Origin: Parachaetomium inaequale
Taxonomy: Eukaryota > Ascomycota > Sordariomycetes > Sordariales > Chaetomiaceae
Assembly: GCA_033296685.1 (NCBI GenBank)
Contig: MU854451.1
Span: 27,238 to 91,237 of the forward strand
Length of the DNA: 64,000 nucleotides
Direction: 5' to 3'
The translations under genes were made by a program, and so were the position numbers. Positions 1-11,670 of the stretch are shown here, in pieces (within the stretch, counting starts at the first letter, position 1; each line of letters begins with the position of its first letter). The notes beneath the pieces are model-generated. The model ran no database searches. It was not told where the DNA came from and worked only from the letters and a program-made list of their open reading frames with translations.

Positions 1-16
1 TCGCTAACTGAAGCAG

Positions 17-182
17 GTCCACCTTCACGGGTCGCGGCAACGCCAACCTGACACTGGACTGCACCGACGAGACATGGAAGAACCCGGACTGGGAGATGGG
101 CCAGATCTACTCCAGCCGTACCATCACGTGTGCGCCGGTGGAGAGCACCTTCAAGCCGACTGAGCTGAGTGCTGTTGCGTAA
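17..182 (+). CDS. 3' exon of an unknown gene (partial)
   Basis: The window opens inside an intron: a CTAAC branch-like site followed by a CAG acceptor ending at 16. The last exon then reads in one frame to the TAA at 180-182. The visible tail is about 54 residues and includes two cysteines (LDCTDETWKNPDW, then TITCAPVES). No family could be recognised. The gene runs towards the convergent GH18-like gene, whose stop lies 380 bp away. Confidence 0.6.
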
Positions 183-562
183 GCATTGACTAGCCGGGAT
201 GGGTTTATGAGTACATGAATTGGATTGATGAGTTGACGTCTAAAAACAGGTCGGTGTAATTGGAGTTATCTTGGATCACACTACAAGCGGTTGGGCGATT
301 GGATACGGGCTTAATGGACCATAGACATAGGAGTAATTATGTACATGTTTGCAACAGACAGTTGGCACCAACCTCTCTCCGTTCTTGACTGAATCACACC
401 CCTGACAATCCCAACGAGCACCCCCTTCTCAAGGCACATAGGGAAAGAGATGAGGTACCGCAACATGGAACTAGAACCACCCCATGGGCAAGTAGATACA
501 ACCAAGCGCGTCTCCAACACCCAGCCAGTCAACCACAACGGCCACAGCTCTCATTGCCACGA
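183..562. other. Intergenic, between two convergent genes
   Basis: This is 3' flanking sequence shared by the partial gene on the left and the GH18-like gene on the right. Short open frames occur on both strands but show no start context, splice signals or motifs. I see nothing else here. Confidence 0.5.
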
Positions 563-1444
563 CTACCGAAAGACATCCTGCAACACATACCCATACTCCT
601 CATACGACGAGCCCATCTTCTCAATATCATAGTCATTCCAATACCCACCCCCCGCCATCCCACCACCCTCCCGACTCCACTGCGCAAACTGCTCCCTCGC
701 CTGCGCCGGACTCTGCCCGTACACGGGCTTGGAGTCATTAATCACCCACAGCACCGGCACGACCGCCATCCCCAGACTCGCCCGCCACGTCGCAGGCACG
801 TTCCCCGCCCCACCATCATAGCACTGCAGGTACACCTTGTCCAGCAACAAATCTTTGAGGTCGCGGTTCGCCCCCGCCACGACACCCGCCCAGAACGATG
901 GCACGGTATACGGCGCGATGGTGTACCGGTATCCGATCGCGCCGAGCATGCGCGCGAACGACACGGTGCTGGCCGTGTCGTAGACGCTCTCGTCGTCGTT
1001 GTTGACCGCGTCGAGGGTCCACGCCGTCTTGAGCGCGGCAAAGTTGCGGTAGAGAGGGGTGGTGGCGCCCGGGCCGGGGCTGGCCATGAGGGCGCGGATG
1101 TTTTGCGCGTTCATGGAGATTTCGAGGCGGGTTACTGTTGTGTTTATGCCCGTCTTGAAGGTGCGCACTTTGGTCGCTAGGGCGTCGCCGCCTACGTAGG
1201 AGCCGCCCGAGGCGACCAGGACGTCTTTGCTGCCCGGGGTGTTGGAGTAGTACATGATGTCGCCGTTGGGGAGGACGCCGACGCCGAAGATGATGAGGGT
1301 GTTGAAGCCTGAGGTTTGGAGGGCGGTCGTGTTGGATTTGAGGACGTCTTTGAAGAGGAAGATGCTGCGGATCGTGCCGGCGGCGAGGACATGGCTGAAG
1401 AGGGCGTGGCAGAGGAGGGCGATGAAGACCGTGTGGGATCTCAT
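563..1444 (-). CDS. Secreted GH18-like protein with altered catalytic motif
   Basis: Single-exon gene of 293 aa. The N-terminus is a clear signal peptide (hydrophobic IALLCHALF, then AAG), so the protein is probably exported. Strand-like segments (NTLIIFGVG) and the acidic motif at residues 145-152, LDAVNNDDES, fit a glycoside hydrolase family 18-type barrel, whose signature is DxxDxDxE. Here the second Asp position is Asn148, while Asp145, Asp150 and the acid Glu152 are kept. Tyr/Trp-rich stretches near the C-terminus (KVYLQCYDGG, GGYWNDYDIE) are also typical of such barrels. The ATG at 1444 directly precedes the signal peptide. It may be a chitin- or GlcNAc-polymer-acting enzyme or a binding protein; the assignment rests on the motif only. 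Confidence 0.7.
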   Translation of the reverse strand: MRSHTVFIALLCHALFSHVLAAGTIRSIFLFKDVLKSNTTALQTSGFNTLIIFGVGVLPNGDIMYYSNTPGSKDVLVASGGSYVGGDALATKVRTFKTGINTTVTRLEISMNAQNIRALMASPGPGATTPLYRNFAALKTAWTLDAVNNDDESVYDTASTVSFARMLGAIGYRYTIAPYTVPSFWAGVVAGANRDLKDLLLDKVYLQCYDGGAGNVPATWRASLGMAVVPVLWVINDSKPVYGQSPAQAREQFAQWSREGGGMAGGGYWNDYDIEKMGSSYEEYGYVLQDVFR

Positions 1445-2207
1445 CGCTGCTGGACACAGGAATGTGGGGGATGGTGAGTGTGGAGTGGAGGGCTCAGAGG
1501 AGCTGGAGCTGGACTCAGGTCCGTATAATATAGGTTGTTTGCGTTGCTACGGGCTGGTGCTGATCATTAATTTACGGCTGCTCTCAGCGTTAAGACGCTC
1601 GACACCCAACATGCCATGATCTGGTAGTCACCATAAGGACGGCCACTCACAATCGCCGCGGGATACAGGGTCCCAATTTTGTATGCCGGGACATTGGGAA
1701 TGGACCTGTTGGATATTGTTCCCGCTAATTAAAAGGGCGATCCTTTCATACCCGGGAGGTTTTGTCACGATCATATATCCCGTGGGGTGGTGCTGTTGCA
1801 ACCGCCCAATCCTTCAACCCCGGGAATGTAACTTATGTTACCTCTTTCATAGGCTGTTTGAAGAGGAGCGGCAGTAGGTGAACATCCGCCTTGGGGGCTC
1901 TTAGGACTTGAACAACAGGCAACATGAATATATTGCCCAGAATCCGAGGATAGGGGGTGAAATTATGTGAACGGCCTGAGTATACATCAAAGTACACGAA
2001 TCAATACCCTCTCTATTTGTACACGCAGTAGCAGTAATAAGCATGGCCGGCCTGATACAACCAACCGGACCTAATCATAACGCTGTGGGCGAGTAGTGGA
2101 TTCTCCAGCATGCATTTTCCCCAACCCATCCTCGCGTCTCCACGGACAACGGTGATCAGACCAACCCGGCGTCATTCATGACAACCTCAAGGTCGGATTG
2201 TCAACGA
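1445..2207. other. Promoter of the GH18-like gene; otherwise empty
   Basis: A TATATTATA-like element lies about 80 bp upstream of the minus-strand start codon, near 1524-1534. The remainder is AT-richer sequence without a supported gene. The thioredoxin gene ends at its right edge. Confidence 0.4.
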
Positions 2208-2818
2208 TCAACCCTCTGCCAAGGCTAGAACCACAGCCTGCAGAGCAGCCTGGTCCGCACCCCGCACCCTCTCCACGAGCCCATCCGCAGTCCGGACAAC
2301 TGATGAACGAGCCGGGATGCCCTCAACCGCGACTCCCTTGGGCGCACCGTTTCGAAAGAACAGGAAGGTCGGCATCGCAGAGACGCTGTACCGCGAGGCG
2401 ACGTTATCGACGTGGTCGACGTTCACCTTGGCGAAAGCGAGATGGCCGGTTGAGGAGTGCTTGTCGGCCAATTCGGAAAAGACGGGGGCAATGGCGCGGC
2501 AAGGCGGACACCAGTCGGCGTAGAAGTCAACGACCACATGAGTGTTGGCGGACAGAAGCGCATCGAACTCGGCGGCGTTGGCTACTTTGTGCACCTTGCC
2601 TGAGGTCTCGGGGATGGGCGAGCGGTCCGCAAATACATTCTTAGATCAGAGCATGTCAGTACATGAGGTTTCGCACCAGACGTTGGCGCAGTGTAGATGG
2701 ACCATCGGCCAATCTTCAAGGCCAGGCTCGAATGGGTACCATAGGAACTTTGGGGATGACGTACGCGGAGTATCATGAAAATGACAAACGCTATCCCGAT
2801 GTAGAATAGAGTGTCCAT
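2208..2818 (-). CDS. Membrane-anchored thioredoxin
   Basis: Two exons, 2765-2818 and 2208-2639, separated by a 125-bp intron (GTACGT donor, CTAAG acceptor) and joined in phase 0; about 161 aa. Exon 1 encodes only MDTLFYIGIAFVIFMILR, a hydrophobic helix that should act as an uncleaved signal anchor. Exon 2 is a complete thioredoxin domain with the redox site WCPPC in place of the usual WCGPC and the cis-proline MPTF. Upstream in-frame codons of exon 2 (FADRSPIPETSGK) lead from the acceptor into the domain, which supports the spliced model over a start inside exon 2. The protein probably reduces disulphides while tethered to an organelle or ER membrane; that location is inferred. Confidence 0.87.
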
Positions 2819-3254
2819 CCTATAGTTCTGGTTGTGTGCCGCGGCGAGAGAGAACTGCGGGTGGTGTTGTTGAAATGAGGGTTTGTGGGGAGTTTTTGCT
2901 GACAGAGGACTCGGAGAGAGCGGCTGATTCCGTTAAATGGCTGACGCGTTATTTAACTAACGGTACTTCGTACATGTGCATGAGATGAGCACCAGCACCA
3001 TCCTAGGTATCATCCAACCAACTCAACCCGCCGCCCTCTTAACCAATACGGCGGTGAATTCCGGGCTTGTGTGGAGCGATGTAAGTGGTGGTTTTGACCT
3101 CTTGACTCGAGTTGCGTGAGCGAAGAAGGTGAATACATGGGTCCGATCGAAAGCTAACTCGTTGCTTGCACAGTCTGGTGGCACCTCCGCAAGTTTTTCC
3201 CGTCTCGTTGGAGGCCGGTCTGTGGAAGACGGAACCGTGACTTACATGGATATA
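2819..3254. other. Thioredoxin promoter and 3' flank of the transporter
   Basis: This gap separates two genes on the minus strand. I found no open frame with motifs and no clear repeat. Confidence 0.4.
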
Positions 3255-5168
3255 TCAAGGCCTGCAATGTTGTCCACACGGGATGTCTCCCTGTGTCTCT
3301 GACATCTGCATTTCAATCAAACCATCCGTCGTGTCCCTCTCACAGCTCGCCCCCCCAAGGCCAACCAAGTCTTGCATCTGAATCGATGTGCCGCCCTGCC
3401 CTTCAAACCCCGTCGAGCGGCTGGTATCTATCCGAACTGCTCCGTCCCCTCTCATACGACGCCTGAGCCTGCCATCCAATATGATCTTGCCAAAGGCTGG
3501 CGGATGAAAGACCTCCTGGATCGACTCAAGTGACCTGCCCCTGGTTTCCGGCATGTATATCAACAGCACGGCCAAGGTGAAGACAGTTAGACCAGCGAAT
3601 AGAAAATAGGGACCAGAAGACGAATGAGCCAGGAATATAGGGGTAATGAAGGCCGTCACGAAGTTTGCAAACTACAGAGCAGAGATTGAACCCCACGGGG
3701 TTAGCAACAATGTTCAAGTCTTGATGGTATAGAGGTCAAGAACAACATGGACGGTGGACTTACAAAGTTTAGCGCTTGCACAAGGGCGTTTGCCGTGGCT
3801 CTGGTGTGCGCAGGCTGAATCTCGCTCGCGTAAATCTTGCCTACGATGCCCCATGTCGAAACGTAGGTCATGGCGAAGACAAAGATCAAAGTGATGACAG
3901 CCCAGCGGCCAGCACCGCGCCCGCTCAGAACGCTATCCGAGGCATATAAGCTCCCGATGATAGCCATGCAACCCGCAAGGAGGATCCCTCCCCATAAAAC
4001 AATGGTACGTCGGCCCCACCGGTCAGCCAGGAGGAATGCGGGGACTGAGATGGCAAACATCAGGACGCCCGAGACACCAGACGCAATGAAGGATGCCGTC
4101 TCAGCCGGTAATCCAGCCTGTGCAAACAGCGTCGGGGCATACTGCAAATAGGCCGTTAGTGTACGTATCCAAGGGAACGAACTTAAAGACTCTCCAACAT
4201 GACGCTGTTTAGACTCACATAGAGTACCCCGTCAATACCACAGAGCTGGACCATACCAAGAATAAACAAGGCGAGGGTCGTCCTGAATCTGTATTTCTTC
4301 CGAAAAATATCCGTGACGGCATGCCAGCTGAACTGCGGTTGACCCATTGCGTCGTTTCCCGAGCCTCTGGGGGGCGGGTTGACCATGTCCCGTAGGTCTT
4401 GCTGGATCTCATCTCGCCCAAAGTCGAGAAGCTCCATATGATGCACCGCTTCCTGCATCCGGCCGCGGGCTATGAGCCAGCGCGGGGACTCTGGCAGGAA
4501 GAGACAAGCCAGGGCAAGCAGCGCACCACCGCCGGCTTGGATGATAAATGGAAGGCGCCATTCGAGTTCCCCCGGAATTTTGATGGTTCCATAGCATGTG
4601 AAGTAGCCTACGCAGGTGCCAAGCGTGACTAAAGCCTGGGGCATGGCGACAAGCTGACCTCGCCGGGCCCTGGGGGCAATCTCGCAGATGTAGACGTTCA
4701 AGTTTCCGAGATAGAGCCCTTCGATGATGCCGACGAGAGAGCGGCCCACAAGCAGCGTAGCGAGGTTGCGGGAACCCGCCTCGAGCGCTGCCCCTATAGT
4801 GAAGCATATCGCTCCAGCCAAGACGATGCACACGTGGCCGTACTTGTCAGCTAGGAGCCCAGCAAACAATGATGGAATGGCTCCCATAAGGAGCAAGGAG
4901 GATACGGTAAGACCTCTCATAGTCGGCGACAGGACGGCGATCGAGGTCTGGAACGTAGGCATCTCCGTGATGCTTCCGATGGATCCCATGTCGTACCTAC
5001 AGAGTGGCTCACTTCAGACTTGCTCCAAAGTATAATAGTTCGTGGTGCATACCCGTTGAGGAACCCGCCTAGGGACATGTACACGGCCGCGCGGAAATAT
5101 TTCCTTGGACAAATGATGCGGCGCATAATAGTACGTGGTTCTCGGGCAGTAGTTGCGCTCGTCGCCAT
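3255..5168 (-). CDS. MFS sugar transporter
   Basis: Four exons: 5053-5168, 4219-4996, 3764-4141 and 3255-3671. The three introns have GTATGC, GTGAGT and GTAAGT donors and TAG/CAG acceptors, and the frames join to 562 aa. Family signatures are in order: GGFLNGYDMGSIGS in helix 1, LLADKYGH after helix 2, the PESPRW motif before the central loop, LADRWGRR after helix 8 and PETRGRSLE after helix 12. The protein is therefore a sugar porter of the major facilitator superfamily acting at the plasma membrane by proton symport or facilitated diffusion. The substrate (hexose, pentose, disaccharide or quinate-like) cannot be read from sequence. The first exon is open further upstream, but the first ATG is at 5168. 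The C-terminal tail of about 90 residues is hydrophilic. Confidence 0.92.
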
Positions 5169-6904
5169 GTTTAGATATTGGCTGGTCGTGAAGCTGTGAT
5201 CTGGTATCCGGGGGTCGATGTTAGTTGTCCCTATCGGTCGTGAAGGAGACAAGCAAACGCTCTTGTGGTCGGCGGTGAGGGTGATGCAATCCGTGATACG
5301 CTCCGATCCATGATGTATGCTCCAGTATGCATGCTGATCCTGTCCTGTTTCAGATACCGCTGCTTGACTACGCTGGCATCATTGCTGAGGCTGCCCAACG
5401 CATACTTCATTATAATCGACGGTGTCATGTTCAAATTCGGTTCCTAACTTGGGTAATTAGGTGCTCTTCTTCCTACTATTCTATCCTCGAGCTTACACCG
5501 GCTGGCCGGCCTCTTCGTCAAAAATATCAAACCCAATATAATCTTCGTTGACCAAGTTGCGGACCCCAGGTTCACCGCGTGGTCCCCATCAACCCAGCAA
5601 ATCTGTTTGTCTTCCTCCCTAGGGAGCCCGAATTCTATGGCAATTGCTCCCGATGCGGTCCGGATTGGCACTCTTGGGCACGATCGTGATACCTATGTCG
5701 GCAGCTAGGCCAGGATACTGCGCCAGTGTTATATTGCAGCCGCAATGCAAAAGTGGTTTCGTAACCCGGAGTTGCCAAAGATGCAGCAGGAACCAAAATG
5801 AAGCGACGGATTGAGGACCTAGAGAGACGCCTCGGCGAACACATCGCCTCCCAGGCCACCACCCATCCCATACCTCCATGGTTGCATCTCCAAGCTCAGG
5901 TCCAAACCCCATCCACTTCTTATCGTTCGGAAATGGGCAGACACATTCTCACGCCGTCCCGTTTGAAGCGGGTTTGGCAGGTACTTTTATACACCTTGTT
6001 ACTGTTCAGACCCGGCTGACACATCCTGGACTTTTGCAAGCTGGAGCCGGCATTATGACAATTCTCACCCACAACCCAATGTCCCCTATCCTCGAGCATC
6101 ACCATAACAGCATGGGTATAACAACGAGCCCTTGCATCTCAGGGGGGAACGTACCGTTGCTAACCTGAAGTGGTCACCCACCCTATTTAGGTCCCTCATT
6201 TGTGGACTCTGATCTCCGATCTTGTCGGTGACAGTTTGTTGCGACACGAGCCAGCGCAAGCCAAAGCGGCGAGTACTGGGGGTGAGCCGGAGCCGTGCCA
6301 GGCGCGAGAGTGCAATATTGCCTACAAATGCGATGTCGTGTTCTCGATACGCTTCCAGATACTAAGCAATTCCCAAGAGCTTCCGTGTTTGACAAAGCCC
6401 TGTGACTTGGACGCTAGTTGCGGAACATTAATAGGAGGAGTAGGATGACCTTCATCCCGTTAAGCTACACCAGTAGTCTGAGTAGACCACTACTTTACTA
6501 CCAGTCCTCATACTGAGTATATTCGAGTAGCATATATACAATCGGCGTCCCAATGACATTTTTACACGGTAGTCCTAACCGGTTCATTGTCCCAGACTCC
6601 CAACGCAGCACTGACCGCACCGGCCACGTTCCTCTGCCGAGACCTCACCTCCTCCATCTTGCGTTTAGACGACGTCATCCTCTGACATCAGACCTCCACA
6701 CCCAACTCCAATTCTCTTTGGAGTGGTGATGCCTGGCCAGGTCAATGAGCAAGTACACCCCATTTATGGAAACTGTCTCCCATTCCACCCAGAGACACTT
6801 CCCCCGAAGACCCCTTGATTTCATTATCCCACAACGACGAGTTGACCGTATCTCACCCCCTTATCCCACATCAAACCAGCAACTCAAACAATCCACCAAC
6901 AACA
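5169..6904. other. 1.7-kb divergent intergenic region
   Basis: Contains the promoters of the sugar transporter (left) and the small protein gene (right). A short frame at 5798-5870 encodes a coiled-coil-like MKRRIEDLERRLGEH, recalling linkers of fungal zinc-cluster regulators. No zinc cluster or continuation was found, so no gene is called. Confidence 0.35.
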
Positions 6905-7189
6905 ATGCCACACAAACCACTCCGCCAAATCGCCGCCGAAAAGGCCCGCGGCAACAAGCCGGCCAACCCGTCCCAGCTCGGCGACCCCATCGATCTCAAA
7001 GCCGAGACCAGCGACGAGCCGGATCCGGTCGAGAGCCCCGGCGACGGTATTGGTGCCGACCTGAACCTACCCCGGGCGTCGCTCGAGGGGGACCCCAACA
7101 AGAAGGGGGAGGAGCGCGGGGTCGTGATTGGGCTGGGGAGCGGCGCTGGGCCTGTTGGGGGGGTTAGGAAGAAGGGGTCGAAGTTGTAG
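6905..7189 (+). CDS. Small conserved-looking disordered protein
   Basis: Single exon of 94 aa. The ATG at 6905 follows a CAACAA leader, and the protein begins MPHKPLRQIAAEKARGNKP, a style seen in small fungal proteins of unknown role. It is highly charged, rich in Gly, Pro, Asp and Glu, has no hydrophobic core, and ends in GGVRKKGSKL. The same frame is open to an upstream ATG at 6815, but that extension is Asn/Thr-rich leader-like sequence and is unlikely to be coding. The C-terminal SKL would match a peroxisomal PTS1 signal; whether it works is unknown. Confidence 0.6.
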   Translation: MPHKPLRQIAAEKARGNKPANPSQLGDPIDLKAETSDEPDPVESPGDGIGADLNLPRASLEGDPNKKGEERGVVIGLGSGAGPVGGVRKKGSKL

Positions 7190-7808
7190 GGTGGTGGTGA
7201 CTGGGGGTGGGGTTCTTAAAGGGGTTTGGATTGGGCATGGAAACTGATGGCTGAGTGGTTAACAGGATGATTAGTAGTTTTCGGGCACCGGGGATGGGCT
7301 TGGAGGGCAATGGCATGGGCTAGTATATAGGATTTCACAGGTTTAATGTACTTATTTCCATTCTGTTACAAAGGAAGTTCGAGGCATGGAACATATTTCA
7401 TGAGTACGGTCAAGCGGGTGGCAGTTCAGTGCCCGCTGACGGCGAAGGAATAAAAAGGGGCAGACAGGGGCAGAAGAGACAGCCGAGTTCCCCCGTGCTG
7501 ACGGCACATGCCATGAGTTTGGCACAACACGAACCATGACAGCAGTATACCGAATCCATAACATCGTTATATATGACCGCGGCTTCATCATGTGACTTTC
7601 TAGTTCGCAATGCGAACCCGTTTCGGCAACTCGACGACAGATCTTCTTGCCCCACTTCACTGTTCAGCTCTCAGCTCTCAACCAAGAGATCTGAGGCTGA
7701 ACTCTGCCCAGAATTCGCCCAACGTGCCGAGGCAGCCTGACGACGACGAGCCCGTTTCTCACATCGTAAAAACACTGGGAAAGGCGGCTCCGTGCTCCGG
7801 AGAGCATC
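7190..7808. other. Promoter of the ankyrin gene
   Basis: No supported gene. Open frames on both strands lack motifs and start within what looks like untranslated sequence. Confidence 0.4.
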
Positions 7809-10800
7809 ATGGACCCCCTATACATCGCAGCTCACGCAGCAGCCCTGCGCGCTTCCTGCGACGAGGTAATCAGCTCTTCCCCGCTCCTCTGCACATCTCA
7901 TGTGTAGCCATGCCACGAACAGGACTGAATCCTGCGTCAGACTATCGGATCTACTTCCAGGATTCTTGCCGCCAAAATCCCGGATTCGGACTCGGTTCTC
8001 TCAGGTCTTGGACAAGATCTCCAATTTGTCAGCCCTACCTTGACTGAAATCCAAATCGCCTGGACGTCCCATGGCTCCGCCCTGATGGTGCACCCGTCCG
8101 CGGGGTTCGGCATGTGGCCCAATGTCCAGAAGAACCTCGAGAGCGCCAGGATCAGCTTCCAGGCAGTCCGAACAAAACTTGGGCCGGTCTTGGAGAGCGC
8201 AGGAAAAAGCGGCAGCATCAGAGGCGCATGGAAACTTGGCCTGAAGATCAGCTCTCTAGCTGTCTATCGGGAGCGCCTGCGTGCCCATCATATGGCTTTC
8301 AGAGTTGGCGCCAGTATGATGAGAATGCGTGTCCCCCTTTCCACTGTGCCGGCTTGTGCGTTCTACTAACGACCTCCATTCAGATGCATCGGCTCTGCGG
8401 ACCGGCACTCGCCCCTTCTCGCGCTCGACGCCGACATCAAGAGCCTAGCCGCCGCGAGGGAATCCATAAAGAAGGAGTCCTTTGTAGGCTTTGAGGAGGA
8501 AACGGAAAGGAAACAGCTGGACGTTACCCTGGAGCATCTGATCGCAGCGGCAAGGTCGTTTTACTCCTTCATGGCCTCCTCTCCCTTGCCGGCTCAACAG
8601 CAAGCCGCTGGCTATGGCGCTTATTCCCCTCAACCACAGTATCAGGGAGGTCAGCAACCGCAACTGGCAGCTCCGCAACAATACATCGGAGTTCAGCAAC
8701 CGCAGACGTACCCTGGACAGCAACCATACGCGGGAGCCCAAAAGCCACAGTTCGCCCCTGGTCAACCAACATACCTGGGAGCTCAGCAATCACAGCCCTA
8801 CCCCGGGCAGCAACCATACGGGGGAGTCCAAACACCACAGCCATACCCTGGTCAACAATCATACGTTGGAGTTCCACAACCACAGCCAAATCCTGCTCAA
8901 CAACCATATGTCCAACAACCACAGCCGTATTCATACACAGCCAAGCCACCACTTGCAACAGTGCAACACCCATACCCAGCCGGGCAGCCATACACGGCCG
9001 GACAACAGCCATATGCACCTTCGCCGCAACCGCATGTGGGAGGGCAACAGCAACCATACCTGGGAGTGCAGCATTCGCCCCCAGTCGCCGGCTATGGCAC
9101 ATCCCACTCGCCACACCCGCAAAGCAGCCCTGCACCACCCGCCGTGAGCACGACACCGGCTCCTCCCCCAGCACCTTGGGTCCCAGAGGAGGATGCCCAT
9201 GGCGCAGCTCCTCCCCCCTCGTACTCGCAGGCGGTGGGAGCCGGGCAAGAGGCCGACAGCGACGATGACGACGACAGTGGGCCGGGGCCTACCCTTTTCC
9301 ACATCGCAGCCCGGACGGGTGATTTCGACACGATAAAGCGTCTTATCGCCAACGGAGAGGACATGTTTGTCACAGGCGAAATCGGACAGTCGCCCGCCTA
9401 CTCGGCCGCCTGCACCGGGCACGCCGAGATTCTCGAGTACCTGATCCAGCACGGCGCGGATTACGCGTCCGGCAACGAGCACGGCTTTACGCCGCTGCAT
9501 TCCGCCGCCTGCTGGGGCAAAGCCAATACACTGCTCGTCCTGTTGCGCTACGGGGCCGACCCCAACGTCCCGTCAGTCGATGGACAAAGCCCCATCTATT
9601 CCGCCGCCAAGTCAGGCCACCTGAATACGGTCCAGGTGCTTGTCGAGCGTGGGGTCAACAAGAATGATGTTACTTCCCGGGAGAAGAGGACGCCGCTCTG
9701 TGTAGCCGCGCAAGAGGGCCACGCCCATATCGTGCAGTACCTGGTCAAGCAAGGCGCGGATCAGACGCTTGCCACGACAAGCGGGATAACGCCCCTTCGG
9801 TCGGCCGCTGTCCAGGGTTACTTGGAGGTGGTGAGGATCCTCTTGCAGCACGGGGCGCCGGTCAATACCCCCTGTGAAAATGGATACACCCCCATATGTA
9901 GCGCAGCTCTCGAGGGCCAGGCAGAAGTCATCAGGCTCCTCCTCCAGTACGGAGCAGACATCCACCGGCCTACAGTCAACAACTGGACTCCGCTTTACGC
10001 GGCGTCGCTCGGGGGCCACGTGGAGGCAGTCCAGCTCCTCCTCGCCCAGGGCGCAGACAGCCGAGTGCCGACCAAGACCGGCTGGACACCGTTGGCATCG
10101 GCAGCGAGCAAAGGCCATGTGGGCGTAATGAGGGTGTTACTACAGCACGGTGCAGACACGACTTCCCGTGACGAAGATGGCGCGACGCCCCTCTATTCCG
10201 CAGCCAACAACGGCCGGCACGCGGCGGTGGACCTCCTGCTCCAGTACCGAGCGGATCCGAACGCGGCCAGCAAGAACGGCTGGACCCCAGTCGCGGCAGC
10301 GGCCTTCAAAGGCCACCTCGACGTCGTCCAGCTCCTGCTTTCCCGCGGCGGAGACATCCGGATCCCAACCTCGAGCGGCCGCACACCCTTGGAAGCAGCA
10401 GCCTACAGCGGCCATCTCGAAATCGTGCGGGTGCTGCTCCAACACGGCGCGGACGTGGGGTACATCGACAGCGACGGCGACACCCCTCTCTACTCCGCAG
10501 CCACCAACGGCCACGCCGCCATCGTCGACCTTCTCCTGCAGTCGCGCTCCGACCCCAACCGCGCCAACAACAAGAAATGGACCCCCCTCCACGCCGCAGC
10601 AAGCAAAGGCCACCTCCAGATCGTCCGCTCCCTCCTCGCGTACGGCGCCACCGTCGCAACCCGCAACGCCACGGGCATCTGCCCCTTACACTCGGCCGCC
10701 TGCAACGGCCACCTCGAAATCGTCAAGGAGCTCGTCCGGCGCGGCGGCTACATCCTCTCGCGCGACGACGACGGGTGGGGCCCGCTGACGGCGGCGGCGG

Positions 10801-11363
10801 GCAACGGGCACACGGGCGTGGTCGGGGTGCTTCTCGACCGGCAGGGCGACGCCCTCGAGACGCGCAACGGCGCCGGCTGGACGTGCGTGGGCATCGCGGC
10901 GCGGGAAGGGTACGCCGACACAGTGCGGGCGCTGCTGGCGCGCGGCGCGGATGTTCGCGCCGCGAATAATAACGGCTGGACTGCCATCCACGGCGCCGCG
11001 GATAAGGGACACCTGGAGATCGTGCAGATGCTCGTGCGGGCGGGCGCTGATGTTCGTGCCAGGACGACGGCCGGGTGGACGCCGGTTAATCTGGCGGCGA
11101 GCGAGGGCAAGACGGAGACGGTGCGGTATCTGGTCTCGCTTGGGGCGGATGTGAACGTGCCGGAGGATAATGGGTGGACGCCGTTGCACTCGGCGGTTAA
11201 CGCGGGCTATGCGGAGACGGTGCGCGAGCTGATGAGGGCTGGGGCGCGGCTGGGGGTGAAGAACGGGAATGGGCGGACGCCTGAGGACCTGGCGCGCTCG
11301 AAGGGGTTCAGGGAGGTTGAGCAGGTGTTCATTGAGCAGGGGTTTCAGCAGCTTAGGTTTTGA
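7809..11363 (+). CDS. Large ankyrin-repeat protein with Pro/Gln-rich repeat region
   Basis: Modelled as exons 7809-7865, 7941-about 8326 and 8384-11363, giving about 1140 aa. The N-terminus (MDPLYIAAHAAALRAS, joined in phase to ETIGSTSRILAAK) resembles the helical N-terminal domain of fungal NACHT/ankyrin proteins. Next come a helical region ending KKESFVGFEEETERKQLD, a Pro/Gln/Tyr-rich region of imperfect PYPGQQPY-type repeats (about 8610-9120), an acidic linker (SDDDDDSGPGP), and 20-21 consecutive ankyrin repeats with TPLHSAA/GHLEIVRLLLQHGAD consensus from about 9280 to the end. Ankyrin arrays bind partner proteins; the partner is unknown. The second intron is awkward: canonical GT donors at 8329 or earlier give the wrong phase, and only a GC donor at 8327 restores it. 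Confidence 0.85.
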
Positions 11364-11670
11364 TGAGGTGATAGATTTGCGGTGACGGCTGGAGAAGGAT
11401 ACCAACTTCTTTTCTTGGATGCTAGCTGGAAACACGACCTAGGTTCTCTTAATACTTCTGGATGTATACCGTAAAAACTGACAATCCTCGTCTTCTCGCT
11501 ACCCTTGTGGTGCTCGATTGCATGAAAGATATGAAGTTTGCCTAGTTAGAACACAGTTAAGGGCAAGGACTAACATTGACGGACGGACAGTCGGTTATTT
11601 TATTACTGAAGCAGCCTAATTGAGATGTCCCTTCCAGTAACGCCAGCCCCTTTCTACAGTCGCCCAACAA
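11364..11670. other. Convergent 3' flanks
   Basis: A short gap between the stop codons of the ankyrin gene and the reductase gene. AT-richer 3' sequence, nothing else seen. Confidence 0.4.

Noticed and set aside
554..1180. 208-codon plus-strand frame over the GH18-like gene
   Set aside because: Arg/Pro-rich shadow on the opposite strand of a gene with a signal peptide.
5798..6019. Coiled-coil-like fragment, possible transcription factor remnant
   Set aside because: Only about 20 residues look meaningful; no zinc cluster or bZIP basic region adjoins it.
10686..11435. 249-codon frame antisense to the ankyrin repeats
   Set aside because: A shadow of the repeat codons; the sense strand is clearly the gene.
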